NCBI GenBank assembly: GCA_013397455.1
Contig: VYZB01000145.1
Span: 1,809,194 to 1,873,193, forward strand
Origin: Crotophaga sulcirostris
Taxonomy: Eukaryota > Chordata > Aves > Cuculiformes > Crotophagidae
Length of the DNA: 64,000 bases
Direction: 5' to 3'
The position numbers and the translations under genes are program-made. The notes under the pieces are model-generated. The model was not told where the DNA came from, did no database searches, and was given only the letters and a program-made list of their open reading frames with translations. This document shows, piece after piece, positions 24,127 through 37,079 of the stretch (within the stretch, counting starts at the first letter, position 1; every line of letters begins with the position of its first letter).

Positions 24127-24471
24127 GTTGAGCTTCTGCAGACTTCTCGTAGTATAACAGATCCCTCTGGGAAAGTTAGGAGTGGTTTTGGTGTGTGTAG
24201 GTTAATTAAGTCAATGGTACAAATGCTGTGAAGTCTGTGAAATCTGAGTCACTCGAAATGGTTTGTTCAGGAGTTTTTGCCATTTAGATAATGTCACTTG
24301 CAGTCATTCCATAGCTCGGTGCTCGTAATGCTGTGCCTGTGCTTCCTGTTGGCCATTTCCAGCAGGTCTCTGTGTTCCCCCTCGCTGCAGGGGTGTCACT
24401 GGTCGTTGCAGATGTCTCATCTGCTGTCAGGAGTTGGCACTGGCTTTCAAGTTGCTGGGGTTGTGTGAGAA

Positions 24472-24722
24472 TTGTAGAATTGCAGAATCATTAAGGTTGG
24501 AAAAGACTTCTAAGGTGATCAGGTCCAACCATCAGTCCAACCTCACCGTGCCTGCTAAACCCTGTCCCCAACTGTCATATCTACACGATTGTGAACCCCT
24601 CCAGGGATGGAGACTCCACTGCTGCCCTGGGCAGCCTCTGCCAGTGCTTCACCACTCTTTCAGTAAATAAATTTTTCCTAATATCCAACCTAAACCTCTG
24701 CTGGCACAAGTTGAGACCTTTT
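24472..24722 (-). mobile_element. CR1 3' fragment
   Basis: Starts with TGTAGAATTGCAGAATCATT and AAGGTTGGAAAAGACTTCTA, and ends near CTCTGCTGGCACAAGTTGAG. Minus orientation, of the TTGGAAAAG tail subgroup that also supplies the copies at 11.1, 27.9 and 62.9 kb. Confidence 0.94.
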
Positions 24723-27700
24723 GAGAAGGTGTTGATGCCTGCCTACGCCAGGTTCTGTGAGAAACGCTGCAGTCCAAGCCTGGGTGATGATAAACTGACT
24801 TTACACAAGGTGATAAGTTGGCTGTGCAAGCAGGAGAAATGGAGAAAACACAAGAGCAGCTGAGTCAATAGATGATGTGGTTTGCCCGTTGCGAAGCAGA
24901 GGGGGTGTTTCCTTCTAGTGATGCTAAGGTTTGCGCTGACAGGCACGGTAAGGTACGTGGCAGCAAAGGGAGGTGTTTCCATACCATTCTGACAGGGACT
25001 GGCTTCTCTCCATCCCTGATGGGTTTAGAAACAATTATCAGCTCTCTGCCCTGGCGGTGAAACTAATTTACTGCGACCATGCTGATGAGAAAGGTGGCCC
25101 TCACGTAGACCCTTTGATGGGAACCGTTTGTGCAAGTGGGTGTTTCCAGTTACTGAGACCATCCTGAAGCTGGTGGTCCCCGCCAAGAGAGAGCAGGCAC
25201 TTGGACAAGGCACAGTAGTCCCGTCCAGGGGCATGGGCCTGCCATGTCTCAGTGTGCTCATGGTGACAACTCTACAAAGGTCACCTTTTAAGCCATTTTT
25301 TCTTTGGTGCTTTGGTTTCTGTAGATGCTGCCCACATCTCTCTGCATACAGGAGTGGTGGTGGTGTTGTGCACCTGCTGGTTACCTGAGAATCTGTTCCC
25401 CTCCTGGGCCATTTCAGTTAGAATTCAAGTCCAGACTTGTTTGACTTCCTCCTACCCATCGTGTATTCCTTCCCCTGCTCAGCAGCTCTTGTTTAAGGTG
25501 CCTCAGCCCTTACAGCACATCTCGTACTTGTGTCAGAGAGTGGTCTGAAACCTACCTGTGTCCATGAACTTGTGCCCAGTACAGCTTGGGATTCATTTAG
25601 TCAGCCTTGCGAAATAATGAGATGGAAACATGGAAAATGAGACCAAGGTTTTGAGCCAAGATGGGTTATTTTGGGTGGTCATAGGGGCATTTCAGAAAGA
25701 GCCATGATTTTAAAGGAACTGTGGTCAGTGCTCCAGGCCAGAAAATCCAAAGGTACCGTGCTTCCGAACAGCTTGGCCTAAAACTTAAACTGTCCAGCAC
25801 ACTCCCCTCCCCTGCCGTGTTCCCCAGAGCTGTGCGGTTTTCAGGTCTTCCTTTTCTTTCCATGGAATCCCAGCAGTGCTGGCCAGATTAGGTCAGATCA
25901 CAGCAGGACAGGTTGGGTGGCTTCTGTAACCTCTCACGGCTCCAAAGAAGAGAGAAAGAAAAGCAGCTTACGGGGTTGTGGGTAAGAGTCTCGCGATGGT
26001 TATATAAAGCTCGGTGCGAATACCCCAACACGGTGGTTGTTCTGTCTGTGCAGTGTCCACCCATTAAATCGTTGCCAACTTCCTTATATTTTCCTGTCAT
26101 GGAGCGACACTTTATAGCTGTCATCAACGTGTGTCTTCTGAGCTTCATGTTGTGATCCTTTCCTAGAAATTCCTAGCATGGGTTTGGTGACTGGGTTTGT
26201 AGGATCTCCAAGAAGTCAAGTGAAGACTTCATGTCATTTTTTCACTTTCTTTTCCTGTTTGATATTCTTGACTTGATTTTATGTGGGCTCTCTCATCTAG
26301 AGCTGTTCTGTTCTTCGGGGCGCAGTGCTAACTCCCCTTTTAAACACACTGCGCTGGAGCGGCCTCCGAATCTTGTCAGGAATCCAGGAGTTTGAGGTTG
26401 GGTCATCAGTGGGGAGTGGGTGAGCCTGCGTTGGAAATGGAGAAGCACAAGGCACATGGTTAGGAAGACTTTCTTCCTGGCTAACTACAAGGTTGTTACC
26501 TGGGAACCCTTTAAAGACACCGATCACTTTAACTAAAGATTAAACTGGCCTTTGGAAGGTAGTGAAGTTCTAGAAGCCTGACGTTATAAAAGAGGAAAAC
26601 AAGATCTCCAATTTACAAGCTGTTGTCTGTTGCTGTGTGGGCTGCCCGCTCTTTGATGGGCAACTCATGGTTTCTGTGGTTCTGCTGCTTGTCGGGGCTG
26701 TGGGGAACAGGAGGGATTTGGTTCTGATGTGTCTCCAGATTCTCGGTTAGCTTGTTCAAGTTCCACCTGGATTTCAACAAGTGCCCAGTGGATCCTTCTG
26801 CTGTTTACCTGAGCGATAGGTTTTTACTCACCTGGAAAATCGGTCACCTTTGTATCAGGATGTCCTGAAAACCCTGCGGGGTGGTGTGGGAGTCTGCCTG
26901 GTGAGCCTGGCCCAGAGGACTGGTCATGGTTTGGGTTTGTGTGGTTTTCTTTGGAGTTTCAGTAGCGGGGTTTGTGTGCAGTAATGGGGAGAGCACGGAG
27001 CTCTGCTGTGGAGCTGAGGAAGTGGCCACGTTCCTCCTTGCTGCTGCGTGGACCAGCCATGTCCTCTGACAGGTCCTGCAATGCCCAGGTTTGAAGAGCT
27101 CTGGGCAGAACCACCTCTGCTCACCGGTGCAGGTGCCCCCATGACGCAGGGTGTCGCGCAGGCTGGGTGTGCGGAGCCAGAGCCGTGGTCGGGATGCTGG
27201 CACCAGCACCTGTAACCCCCTGGAAATCAGGTAGAGCTGAGGGCGCTCGGCACGTGATGCTGTGGCCTTTTGTTCTTATTTCTTGAGCTGATTTGAAACT
27301 AAGCAGGGCTTACTTTGGGACTTGCTTAGCGCTACTTTTAGTAGCTCCCCTTTAAAATGGATCATCCCTGTGATTTATTTGTCCTTTGGGGCCACCAGCT
27401 TTCTATGTCATTTATTGCCTTGGATTCTTGCAAACCAAGAAGGACCCTTCTGCCACCTCCCCAAGTCTGAGGAGCAGCTGCTGAAAGCTGCCCCAGCCTG
27501 GCTGTAATCCCCACGGCGTGCTGGCAGTGCCACGTCTGTGTGTGTAGCGGTACACCAACACCTTCCTCTTGGCCACAAAGGTGCTCTGACATCTGCTGGT
27601 GATGCATGTGGTGGGCTGCATCACCTGCTGGCACATGTGACTTCAGAGCTGCGGTAGGTGCAGATTCCTCCAGGGCAGACATCCCTATGGAGCAGGTTTC

Positions 27701-27888
27701 CATAACGTTAGCAAGTCATTAGTGGCAGGAGTGAAAGCCAAAGGCTCCTGGGATGCGCCAGGAGCCACATCAAGAGGTTAAACTTCCCACTCTCGCTTGG
27801 GGTGTGCTGCATTTCTGTTCCATCTGGGCAAGGCTGGGAGTCCCAAAGTTAAATGACTTGGACCAAGCCCTTCATTTGGGCCTGAAAT

Positions 27889-28255
27889 CTTAGAAACGTT
27901 AAGGTTGGAAAAGCCCTCTCAGCTCATCCAGTCCAACCATCAGCCTGGCCCCACCGTGCCTGCTAAACCATGTCCCCAGGTGCCATGACTACACATTTTT
28001 ATAATCCCTCCAGGATGGAGACTCCACCACTGCCCTGGGCAGCCTCTGCCAGGGCTTCACCACTCTGTCAGTAAAGAAATGTTTCCTAATACCCAATCTA
28101 AACTTCCCCTGGCACAACTTGAGCCTGTCTCCTCTCATCCCATCACCTGTCACTTGGGAGAAGAGCCCAGCACCCACCTCACCACAACCTCCATTCCGGG
28201 AGCTGCAGGGAGCAATGAGGTCTCCCTCAGCCTCCTTTTCTCCAGACTGAGCAGT
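27889..28255 (-). mobile_element. CR1 3' fragment
   Basis: Starts at CTTAGAAACGTTAAGGTTGG and extends through GCCTCTGCCAGGGCTTCACC to CTCCTTTTCTCCAGACTGAG. It is one of the longer copies here, minus-oriented and lacking any reverse transcriptase region. Confidence 0.95.
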
Positions 28256-28328
28256 TTCTATCCCAGTCTTCTCCGTGAGCCCAGGTACGCTTGGTTGCCC
28301 AGGGCAGGAGTGTGAGTGGCCAGAGCTT

Positions 28329-28371
28329 GTGGAGAAGAGCTTGGCTGTGGAGAAGAGCTTGGCTGTGGAGA
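28329..28371 (+). repeat. 18-bp tandem duplication
   Basis: GTGGAGAAGAGCTTGGCT occurs twice in a row and starts a third time. It is a short local duplication just past the CR1 copy. Confidence 0.85.
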
Positions 28372-31331
28372 CGTGTCAGGTGTAACCGCATGAGCCTGTC
28401 CCAGCCTGATGGGGTTTAATGTAACTCTCACGGTTCTTTGGAAAGGAACCCTGAAAGTAAAAACAAGGGCCGATACTCGGCTCATTTTCGTGACTTTATT
28501 AATTTTTAACGTTAGGTTTTGATCTTGTTTCCTTCTAAGGTGCCAGTCTGAGATTCTTTGTGGGCTGGTCTGACCAGGCTCTGAGTCTCAGCAACCCCGG
28601 TCATGGGGAAGGATTCCTTCTTGGATATTATGCGCCAGGCAGCTTTATCCTTTGATCCTGTAACTTTTGGCTCCTTTCTCCAAGTGACCAAGTTTTGGTT
28701 TTGCTGACCAAAAGCCATTCCACCGTCACCATTTTCTTAAAGGCATTAATGCTTCACAGTGGAGTGGCTCATAAGGAAAGGGATCTCTCTGCGTTTGTGT
28801 GTTTGGCTGTACATGACTGGGATGGAAAAAAGAGTTTGTCTCATGCAGTGTGAGGCTTAAAGTCTGTACTTGGTCGTGTGCTGAGATTGTGGAAAGCTGC
28901 AGGCTCAGCTCAGTGTCCAGCTGAATGCAGAGGCCTGAGGCACAAAAGGTGTCACTGCTCTTGGATAATCCAATCATACTTGCAGGTTTCCTTTTTGCCT
29001 CGTGCTAGGCTGTGATTTCAGTTTGCATTTCTTGTAACACAGGTTTTCTGGTTGTACCCTACATTTGGATTGCAACCATGGCCACTGGTAACGTACAGAC
29101 AGTGCAAAAGGCTTGGTGGAAGGACTTGTTGCAGGATGAAAGTCCCCAGAACCACCTAGATTCAGCCTTCATGAGACACCTGAGCTGGACAAGTCTCCAT
29201 CAGTGCATCACACCTCAGATCTATTCTGTGTGATCCTTCTGGGAGGAACTGGTTTCCTACCAAGGACGTGGTAGGAAGTGATCAAGCTCTCTCAGACAGA
29301 TGTGGGTCCGGAACTAGTTTGCTTCCTCGGGCAGAAGCAAACTCACTGACAGACAGGTCAGGTTTGGTTCCAGCCTTGTGCCACAGCGACTGCACGAACG
29401 TCGAGACAGAGTTCTGGGTACAGAGGTGCAGGAACCTGGTGTGTTTGGCTTTCCCTGCTGGGAAACCCTTGTGCAGCTTTCTGCCAAGCCCAGCAGGTGA
29501 TGGGGAGCGAGCACCTCAAAGGAGCCCCGGAGTGCAGAGACAGTGGGTGGTCAGGCTGTGCTAGCATGAATTTGCCCACATAGACACACGAGGAACTAAA
29601 GGGCAGCTGGAACTTCACCAGGTCAGGGAACTTCAAGCCTGAAGATTTCTTACTCAGTGGGGCAGTGTGCCTGGAGCTGCTGGGCTCAGCGAAAACCTGT
29701 GGCAATGCGTCGCTGACGATCCCGAGTTTCATTCCCAGGACATCAACAAGACCATGCCTGGCCAGGATGGAGGCCAGAGATGATCAGATATTGCAGGCGG
29801 GGAGGGAACGCTGCGCCGTACAGAACTCCAGTTTGGTAATCCAGGAGTGGTTCTGACCAGTAGGACTGACTCAGGGAGTCTCCTCTGCCCAGACTCTAAA
29901 TCTGGACTCTGAATCACGAGCTGCTAGTCTTTAATAGCCCTTAATAAAGCAAAAGATGTGGTTTCAACCAAATCTTTTTCTGGAGGAAAAATACCTCTTT
30001 GATGATGACTACTTCTTGCTCTATTAATAATCAGGTGAAACGGTTTCACTCTGGGTTTGGTGCACAGAAAGTTCCCCTTCAGGCAGAAGCAGCCAACTTC
30101 AAAAGCTTTGGCTGCAGCAGGTGTTGGTTCAAGGATGCTCTGACCCACCACCAGCCTCCCCCACAGAAAAGGGACCGCTTGGACCTGCAGGTCCTGCTGT
30201 GCATCTTACCTGCAGGATCTCAGTGTTGTGAAACACCTGCCTCTGGCCAACCAAAACAGCTCTAAAAATTAATGAAGTGCACCCAGAGGCTGATCATTTC
30301 CTGGAAGGAGCAGGGAGGGCGATGGGAGCAGCCCCAGAGAAAGGACAAGTTACAGCCGAGGAGGACCTGGTTTGCCAGGAGAAGTTCCACGCTTGGCTCT
30401 GTGCTTCCCAACCTCCCGTGAGCCGTGGGGCAGCGGCGCGGTGCGTGTGTCGGTCACGTATCTCAGCGCTGCTGTCTGCAGCCAGGGGTTCTCATGGGAA
30501 AGGCTCTGTGACCCCAGTGAGGAGGAAGCAGCTCAGAAACCCGGGGCAGTGGGAGGACGTGTCAATTGTTTCCTTCCAGGCGCTCTGGGAAGGGAGCCTA
30601 GGAGTTTATCTCAGCATTTGCAGCAATATAAACAGAGGCCAAGCACTTCAAGTAGGCAGCAAAGGGAAATGTCTCGCTTGGCCTCCCTGAGCAGACGGGA
30701 GGGGACAAACAGCGGCGCTGGGTAAGTCTGTCCCTTGTGGAGCAGGAGAGGCAGCTCGGCCGTGCAGATGTTCGCCTGCGTGTGTACAACTTCGCTCCGG
30801 GTTACCAAAAGCTGTACCGGGCACACGTGGTCGATAGATTAAAGAGATTGTCCCGTTCTGTTGGCTGCATATTAAAGTATTAAGACTACAGGCTTACTAT
30901 GATGTCGCTCTGATATCAAGCTGGCCACAGAATTGAAGTGATTCAAAGGAGAACATTTAATACGGATCCCGGCATCGCCCCGTCCCTTGGCCCCTGCCTT
31001 TTGGCTGCAGTCGTGACTGTAAGAATCCTGGGGGTCCCCTCCCCTGCGCTGGCTGTCCCTGAACCCCCGCTTACGCCCAGATGAGATTTCCTCCTCCCTG
31101 TCCCTGAGCAGCGTTCATGCCATCTGCCGCGTTAGAGCTGATGTTTCCAGTAGCTGGAACAGCTTTCCTGCTTTCCTTTGGCACGCGAGAGCTAAATCGC
31201 ACCTCCTGGGGTTGGTCTGGAAGGTCTCCCTGCAGGTGTCTCCAGCCGTGGCCCCTCTGTGGTGCTCACAGGTCGCGGTGCTGGCACATGGGGCTGGAGC
31301 CAGGAGGCAGAGTCCCTTCTCCTGTTGTAAA

Positions 31332-31635
31332 CTCATGGAATGGTTTGGGCTGGAAGGAAGCCCAAAGCCCATCCAGTTCCATCCCCTGCCATGGGCAAGG
31401 ACACCTCCCACTGGGTCAGGGGGCTCCAAGCCCCATCCAGCCTGGCCTGGAACACCTCCAGGGATGGGGCAGCCACCACTGCTCTGGGCAACCTGGGCCA
31501 GGGCCTCCCCACCCTCACACCAAAACATTTCTCCCTAAGATCTCATTTCATTCTCCCCTCTTTCAGCTGAAAACCGTTCCCCTCGTCCTATCCCTGCTCT
31601 CCCTGATCAAGAGCCCCTCCCCAGCTTTCCTGTAG
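31332..31635 (-). mobile_element. CR1 3' fragment
   Basis: Starts with TCATGGAATGGTTTGGGCTG and runs through CCTGGAACACCTCCAGGGAT to CCCCTCCCCAGCTTTCCTGT. It is minus-oriented and close in sequence to the plus-oriented copies at 38.6 and 63.8 kb, pointing to one recently active subfamily. Confidence 0.95.
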
Positions 31636-31726
31636 ACTCTTCTGACTCTGCTGTGCTGCCCAAGCTTGGACCTTGCTCAGGCCCACATTTCTGTTCCTTG
31701 TTTTGTTCTGTTCCCTGAGATGCCAC

Positions 31727-31774
31727 GTATAATACATTACATAATGCATTATATATTGAAATATAATATAATAT
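31727..31774. repeat. AT-rich simple sequence
   Basis: An irregular ATA/TAT tract with TACATTACATAATGCATTAT and nearby self-complementary steps. It is low-complexity and may extrude as a small cruciform. Similar in texture to the tract at 56.3 kb. Confidence 0.7.
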
Positions 31775-32295
31775 GTTGGTGCCTGGTGCTGTACCGGGCA
31801 GCGGCTGGCGCCTGCCAGCACCCAGAGCGCGCACGCTGCGATGAACTTCTGCTGTCTCAGCCTCAGCAGCTCTCATTAAAAAGTCACCATAGCTTCCCCC
31901 TGAGAGATTTTCCCTGTCCTTTTGTATCTGTTAGTTTATATCTTGCCATCACAAACACTATCTATCTCTGTATCTGCTTTATTTATTTTGTGTGCTCCCC
32001 TGTGTGGATGCCACTGGTGTGGGAGCTCGCGCGTGCCATGCTCCTCGTGCCGGCAGAGCGGTGCTGTGCCCCATTCCAGGGCTGCCCCGAGCACAGTGGC
32101 AGCATCCAGGCAGGAATGTATTGATGAGCCTCTGCTTTCCATTCCGATTTCTGCACAGGGATTTACTTCAGAGCCAAAATGTATTGTGCTTAGCCCCAGT
32201 CTGCAGGTGAACAGGTTTTTTCCAAGTGTTTTGGAGAACAATTCTTTTATCTTTTCATTTTGTTGGACTTTTAGAATTAAGAAGCGTTTTTCAGA

Positions 32296-32316
32296 TTTGT
32301 TTGTTTGTTTGTTTTT
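32296..32316 (+). repeat. (GTTT)n microsatellite
   Basis: Four tandem GTTT units ending in a short T run. Confidence 0.8.
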
Positions 32317-34083
32317 AATTGAGAAGACTGTTTGTTACAGGAATCAGGTATTTTGTGCCTAAATTTTCAGTTGTTTAGTCTCAGAGATTGGATTTGTCAT
32401 CATGAGGAGCTGGAGACTCGTGTGTCGCAGTGAGGTGAGCGGGTGGCTGCAGGTGCCGGCTTTATTCTAGCGCCGGCATTGCCAGAGCAGCTTCCTGTGT
32501 CCTGCAAATCAGAGCTTTAGCTGGAGCCAGGTGGTGCAGGTGCACTTAGGTCTTATTGCTGAGGAAAAGGGAGCAGGGCTGCTGCAAGAGGGAGGGGGGT
32601 GCAACTCTGAGCCCTGGGTGCTGCTGAGCCCTGGGTCCAGCACATCTCGTGCAGCTTCAGAGGTGGTCGCCATCACCTCGCTGGGTGCCTACCCATTTGA
32701 TAGAAGATCCCTCCCATGGTTTCAGGTTATTCCCTGTTGTGGTTTGCATTTCAAGAGTCTCTCCTGGCTAGATGTCTCCTGTGGCAGCTGCCTTGTGGGT
32801 GCTGAGCCAGGAGGAGGGGAGTCTGCTCTGTGCTCCAGCAGTCCTGGAGGCTGGGAGCAAATGCCGTGGTTTGGGGGCTCTCCTGTCTCAGCCACCAACT
32901 GAGCTGGGGTGGGACAGGGCTGCAGGATGGAGTGCAGCTCTCCAAAAGCCTTCTGCCTTCTTCTGACTGTGTCATCCAGTGTGCTCATGCACGGCTTTGG
33001 TAGTTCCTGCACGGTGTAGGCTGGGCCTAAGAGCAGAGGGCTGGGAGGTGACGGAGAGGGACAGCTCTGCGGGAGCCGGGGACGGTGCCTGGGGACAAAC
33101 CCCTGTGTTCTGTGGGCACTGGTGGCTCTTCTGTTCCGATCCGTGCACTGCAATCAGGAACAGGGCAGGTGTGCTCACCTGGAGCTCTGCTTGGCTGCAC
33201 TGAGACACGGGGAGGGAACCCGCTTGGGTCAGGAGGATGGAACACAGCTGCTTTTGAAACTTAAAATAAGCTGTCTGAATTATCTGGGCACAGACACAGA
33301 CCTGGAAATGCTTTCTTTAAGCACAAGCAATGTTTATCCCAAGCTGCTAGAAGTGCAGAAAGCTCTGAAAAGAAAACATTTTTATCAAACTCATCAAAAA
33401 GATGTAACAATTGGCAACTGTAGTTAAGTGCTGTAGTTTGTAATGAAAGCCTAAATGAAAGGGAAAAGGCTGCTCTGTGTTTACAGTCAGCACATGGAGC
33501 TTGGCGCTTACTCTTTTATTGCTTTATTGTGGAGAGTGTCGGGTTCTCAGCAGTTCTCAGGCTCTTCTGTTGGCCCTGCCTGTCTGCTGTGGGATGGCAG
33601 TGACTGAATGGTACTTTGCCACTGATTATACAATGGTCTGCAGGGTCAAGGGGTATAAACGCGGTTACTCTGAGCCCTTCAGCTCAGCTGGGTCAGTTCG
33701 CACGCGGGAGGTGCTCAGTCCAGCCAGAGGGTTTGGTAAAACACGTGGAAAAAGTGACGTAGAGTGGTTTTGAAGAGCACTGTACTCAACATTGCAAAGT
33801 GGGTATGATGGCCTTCTGCGGGTTTTATTTTTGTCTTTAAATGAGTCACAAGGACAGAATAATTATCAGAGAGTCTCAGAAATGGCTGTACCAAAACTAC
33901 TTTTCCAAATGGTGGCTAAAGAGCTCCCAGCTCATGTCTGGAGACAAGAAACGCAGCGCTAAGTGATGTTAGGCCAGCAAAGAAAGGGCCTTCTCTTGCC
34001 TGTTTGAATGAGACACAGCGTGAATCAATGGTGCGCAGGGTGTCTGCAGCCACAGTTAATATTGCTGTGCTTGTGTTCCCCAG

Positions 34084-34263
34084 GTCATCACACGATTTAC
34101 ATTGGGGTCCACGTGCCGAAGAGCTACAGGAGAAGGAGGCGTCACAGAAGAAGACCTGGGCACAAAGAGAAGAAAGAGAAAGAGAAAATCTCTGAGAACT
34201 ATTCGGACAAATCAGACGTAGAAAACGCTGATGAGACAAGCAGCAGCATCCTTAAACCGCTCA
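34084..34263 (+). CDS. SLC4A4: SLC4A4 second coding exon, arginine-rich regulatory segment (residues 25-84)
   Basis: This exon continues the NBCe1-B/C amino terminus. It has an acceptor CCCCAG just before 34084 and a donor GTAAGT from 34264. Joined to the previous exon it reads [20 protein letters not shown], then [15 protein letters not shown], an acidic and serine-rich stretch, and SSSILKPL. The length is 180 bases, phase 1 at both ends. From the family: the mammalian segment is the autoinhibitory region bound by IRBIT. Its basic cluster (residues 40-48) is implicated in IRBIT and PIP2 control. G32-x-x-x-P36 is a described chloride-sensing motif and is intact here. Ser65, a reported SPAK-pathway site, is intact. 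Residue 49, threonine in mammals and linked to PKA control, is proline here (CCT at 34155-34157). The segment is absent from NBCe1-A, which starts from an internal promoter. Confidence 0.96.
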
Positions 34264-37079
34264 GTAAGTACCAGTTTCAGCTGTCGCTCCCTACAATGGT
34301 CTGATTGTCTAGTGATCTGCTCCTGATCCGATCATGGAGGAGGAAACTGGATCCATGAAAAGTCATCTCATGTTGCAGGGTTGGAGTAGTTTTGATCAGT
34401 TGCTGTGGCCTGGAAAAGGCAGAGGCTGGAGCAGACATTTCATCCCTCTGTATCACCTGAGCTTGCTCCCGCGCCAATGCCAGCCAGGAACAGGCAGAGT
34501 TCTAAAAAGCAGTTTGGCACCGTGTGTAGAGAGGTAGCAAGGGAACACACGGGCCCAGACAGAGGTGCTGCAGCTCCTGCCCTGGCTCTCGGGATGCGTG
34601 CCCTCTCTAGAAGCTGAGCACCCACGGAGTCAGCCAGAAACAACTTCCAAGGAGCAGGTGGGTGAGAAGCACTGAGACCACCACTATAGCCTGTGAGAAA
34701 CATACCCACTTGGGATTTGGCTTCGTGAAATTGATGATTTGTGGTGCTAATAAGTCTCTTCCCTTCAGTAATTCACCAGTTGTAAGTTTTGCAAACAGGA
34801 AGAGGAATAAAATGTAGCATTATTTTATGCTTGAAGGCATTGAAAATCTGAATTTGGATAGGCAGATGAGGTCTGTTTTGGGTGCCCTGTACTGAAATTG
34901 TTAACCAGAGGAGAGAGGTCTTTATCTAGTGGCATTCCTGTGCAGCTCTGGTAATGAAGCTCATCTTGCTGTCTTCTCTGTTGGCCACAAGCTTGTTCTG
35001 CAGGCTGGGGCCTGGCTGCTTAAACAGAAGAGGGAGGGAGATGGTGCCAGCCTGCTAAATGGGAGCAGGCTGCAAGATTTGATTGAGTACAGGAGAAGAG
35101 CCCAGGGTAGAACAGAGCTCAGATTAAGCAGGCTAATTCCAAATGGCTGGGGTTTCATTAAAGAGCTTGTTTGTAAATGGGAAAATGGTTCTCGTGTGAG
35201 AGAGAGGAGCAAGCAGGAGTTGTACAACCTGGTCTTTGAAGAAATATCTGAAGTTTTTGGTTTGCAGTGATGCTGCTGGGTTGTTGCTGCCTATCAAGGC
35301 AGTAACACAGGATCAGGTCGGTTGTGTCTTCAGCCCAGGGCCCGTTACCCTCAGTGGTGCAGACACCACTGAGAGCAGCGGCTGGAGAGGAAGGCAGGTC
35401 AGAGTCTGGTTGCTCTTCGTAGCAGGGTTCCCCAGTTGTCCTAAGGAATCCCTTGTCAACGCTCAGAAACCAGGAGTTGGTTTAACCCAACAGACTTGAA
35501 GAACACCAGCTATTTAATTCTTATCTTTACAGCTCTTGTCTTTGCCGTGCAAGTAACCAGATCTGTAGAAAGTCTTGTTTGGCTTCCGGAGGTATCGCTG
35601 TCCTAGAGGAATCACTCCCACGGGCTGTTGTGCCCATGCCTGCAAACCTGTTTCTTCCATCAGGTTTTGCTTTGCTGCCTTTCATTTTGTGCATTGTTCC
35701 TTCTGGTTTGTGTTGTTTGAGAAAGGGTTAATGGTGTTTTCCCTCTCTTGTCCCTGCAGGTGAGTGTGTTCTTGTCTGCTCTGTACCTGCGTGTAAGAAC
35801 GTGTGCTCCCTGTGGCTCCGAGGGTTCTCCTGTAGACTGTTCCCCCCTGACCTCTCTGCACTGCACATTTTGGGACTGGGATCCCTTCAGTTCTGCGCCG
35901 TATTCTGGGTGCCCCTTGCAGTCGCGTTAACGCCGCGCTGTCTGGAGCTTGTCCTGTGTTGGTGCCCCTCTCACGTATCCAGACACCTCCCTGGGTTCCT
36001 GCAGGGCCTCGCGCTGGGCGCTGGGGGCCAGATCCCTTTACAAGCTGACGCAGTTAACTTCGAACACTGTAAAGGATAGCAGGGGTTCAGGTTACTGCCT
36101 CGAATTTCCAAACACTGAATTACACGTTGCCTCAACTCCCAGGTTTTTTCCCTTCTGAAACTCTTTGTTTCTTGACCTGAATTATTTGTTTCCTACACTT
36201 CTGGCTGCTAACAACCCTTTCTTCTCTAGTTTTGTGTACGTAGGCTTCCTGCAGAGATTTCTGCTGTCCCTCTTAGGGCATTCTGCAACATTCATAATGG
36301 CTCTTTATTCCCATTTTGGTTTCTGTCTCTTAGGTGGCTGCCAGGGTAAGGCAGTTGTTGGATGGTTGGGCTGTGCCAGCTTTAGGTGGCTCTCACTGGA
36401 GCTCTGATGGAGACTTTGAGAGGGTCTGAATGGTTGCTGTGCAACACATGCCCGGCTGCCGTGCTCTTTCTTAGTTGTGACAACTGATTCCAAGAGGAGA
36501 CTCGTTCTCTTCTGAGAAAGTCTTGCCTCACCAGCTTAGTCTGATCGTCATTACTGGCAGTCATGGCAAGAGATCTCAGTTATAACCCTGGGCTTTAATC
36601 TTCATCTGTTCATTGTAAAAGAGTTGGGGGTACACGGCTCAAATTCCGTTTATAAAGAGCACTGAGAAACAAAGGAATGCTGAGCGGCAGTCTTAGTGGA
36701 GCTGGGAGAAAGCTGGAATGAAGTATCTTCATGCACACATAGAAAGCTGAAGTATCCGTTAGGACTGAACGCTGTGGTCCAGGGGGGTGGGACAGAACTG
36801 TGAAGCAGGGGTGCCAGGTGGGCAGCAGAGAAGCAGCTCTGTGGTACCGGGAAGGAGGGAGGCTTGGAGTTTGCTTTTCTTCTTTGAAGGGGCTAAAAAT
36901 AACAGAAACTGAGCAAGAAGTGAAATGCAGAGCGTGGGGACAGGCAGAGGGCTGAGCATTAGTCTGGCGCGGTCGGTTCCAGGGGTGGCTGGGTGTCACG
37001 GGGCTGCTGGGCCAGCCCTGGGGGGTCTGCGTGGGGGCACGCAGGGGGAGAGAGGAGGAGGAAGAGCCAGGCACCACGG

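Larger units (their letters stand above)
19719..34083 (+). other. SLC4A4: SLC4A4 intron 2 (14,365 bp)
   Basis: Both ends are defined by the flanking coding exons: donor GTAAGA at 19719 and acceptor CCCCAG ending at 34083. It contains the fold-back duplication (19934-20204), the GC-rich minisatellite (22243-22652), five minus-oriented CR1 fragments and an AT island near 31.75 kb. No internal exon was recognised. The stretches 28.4-31.3 kb and 31.8-34.0 kb hold nothing I can name beyond a short GTTT repeat. Confidence 0.93.

Noticed and set aside
31117..31635. 172-codon plus-strand frame
   Set aside because: Its second half is the translated CR1 copy at 31,332-31,635; related peptides recur at the CR1 copies near 38.6 and 63.8 kb.
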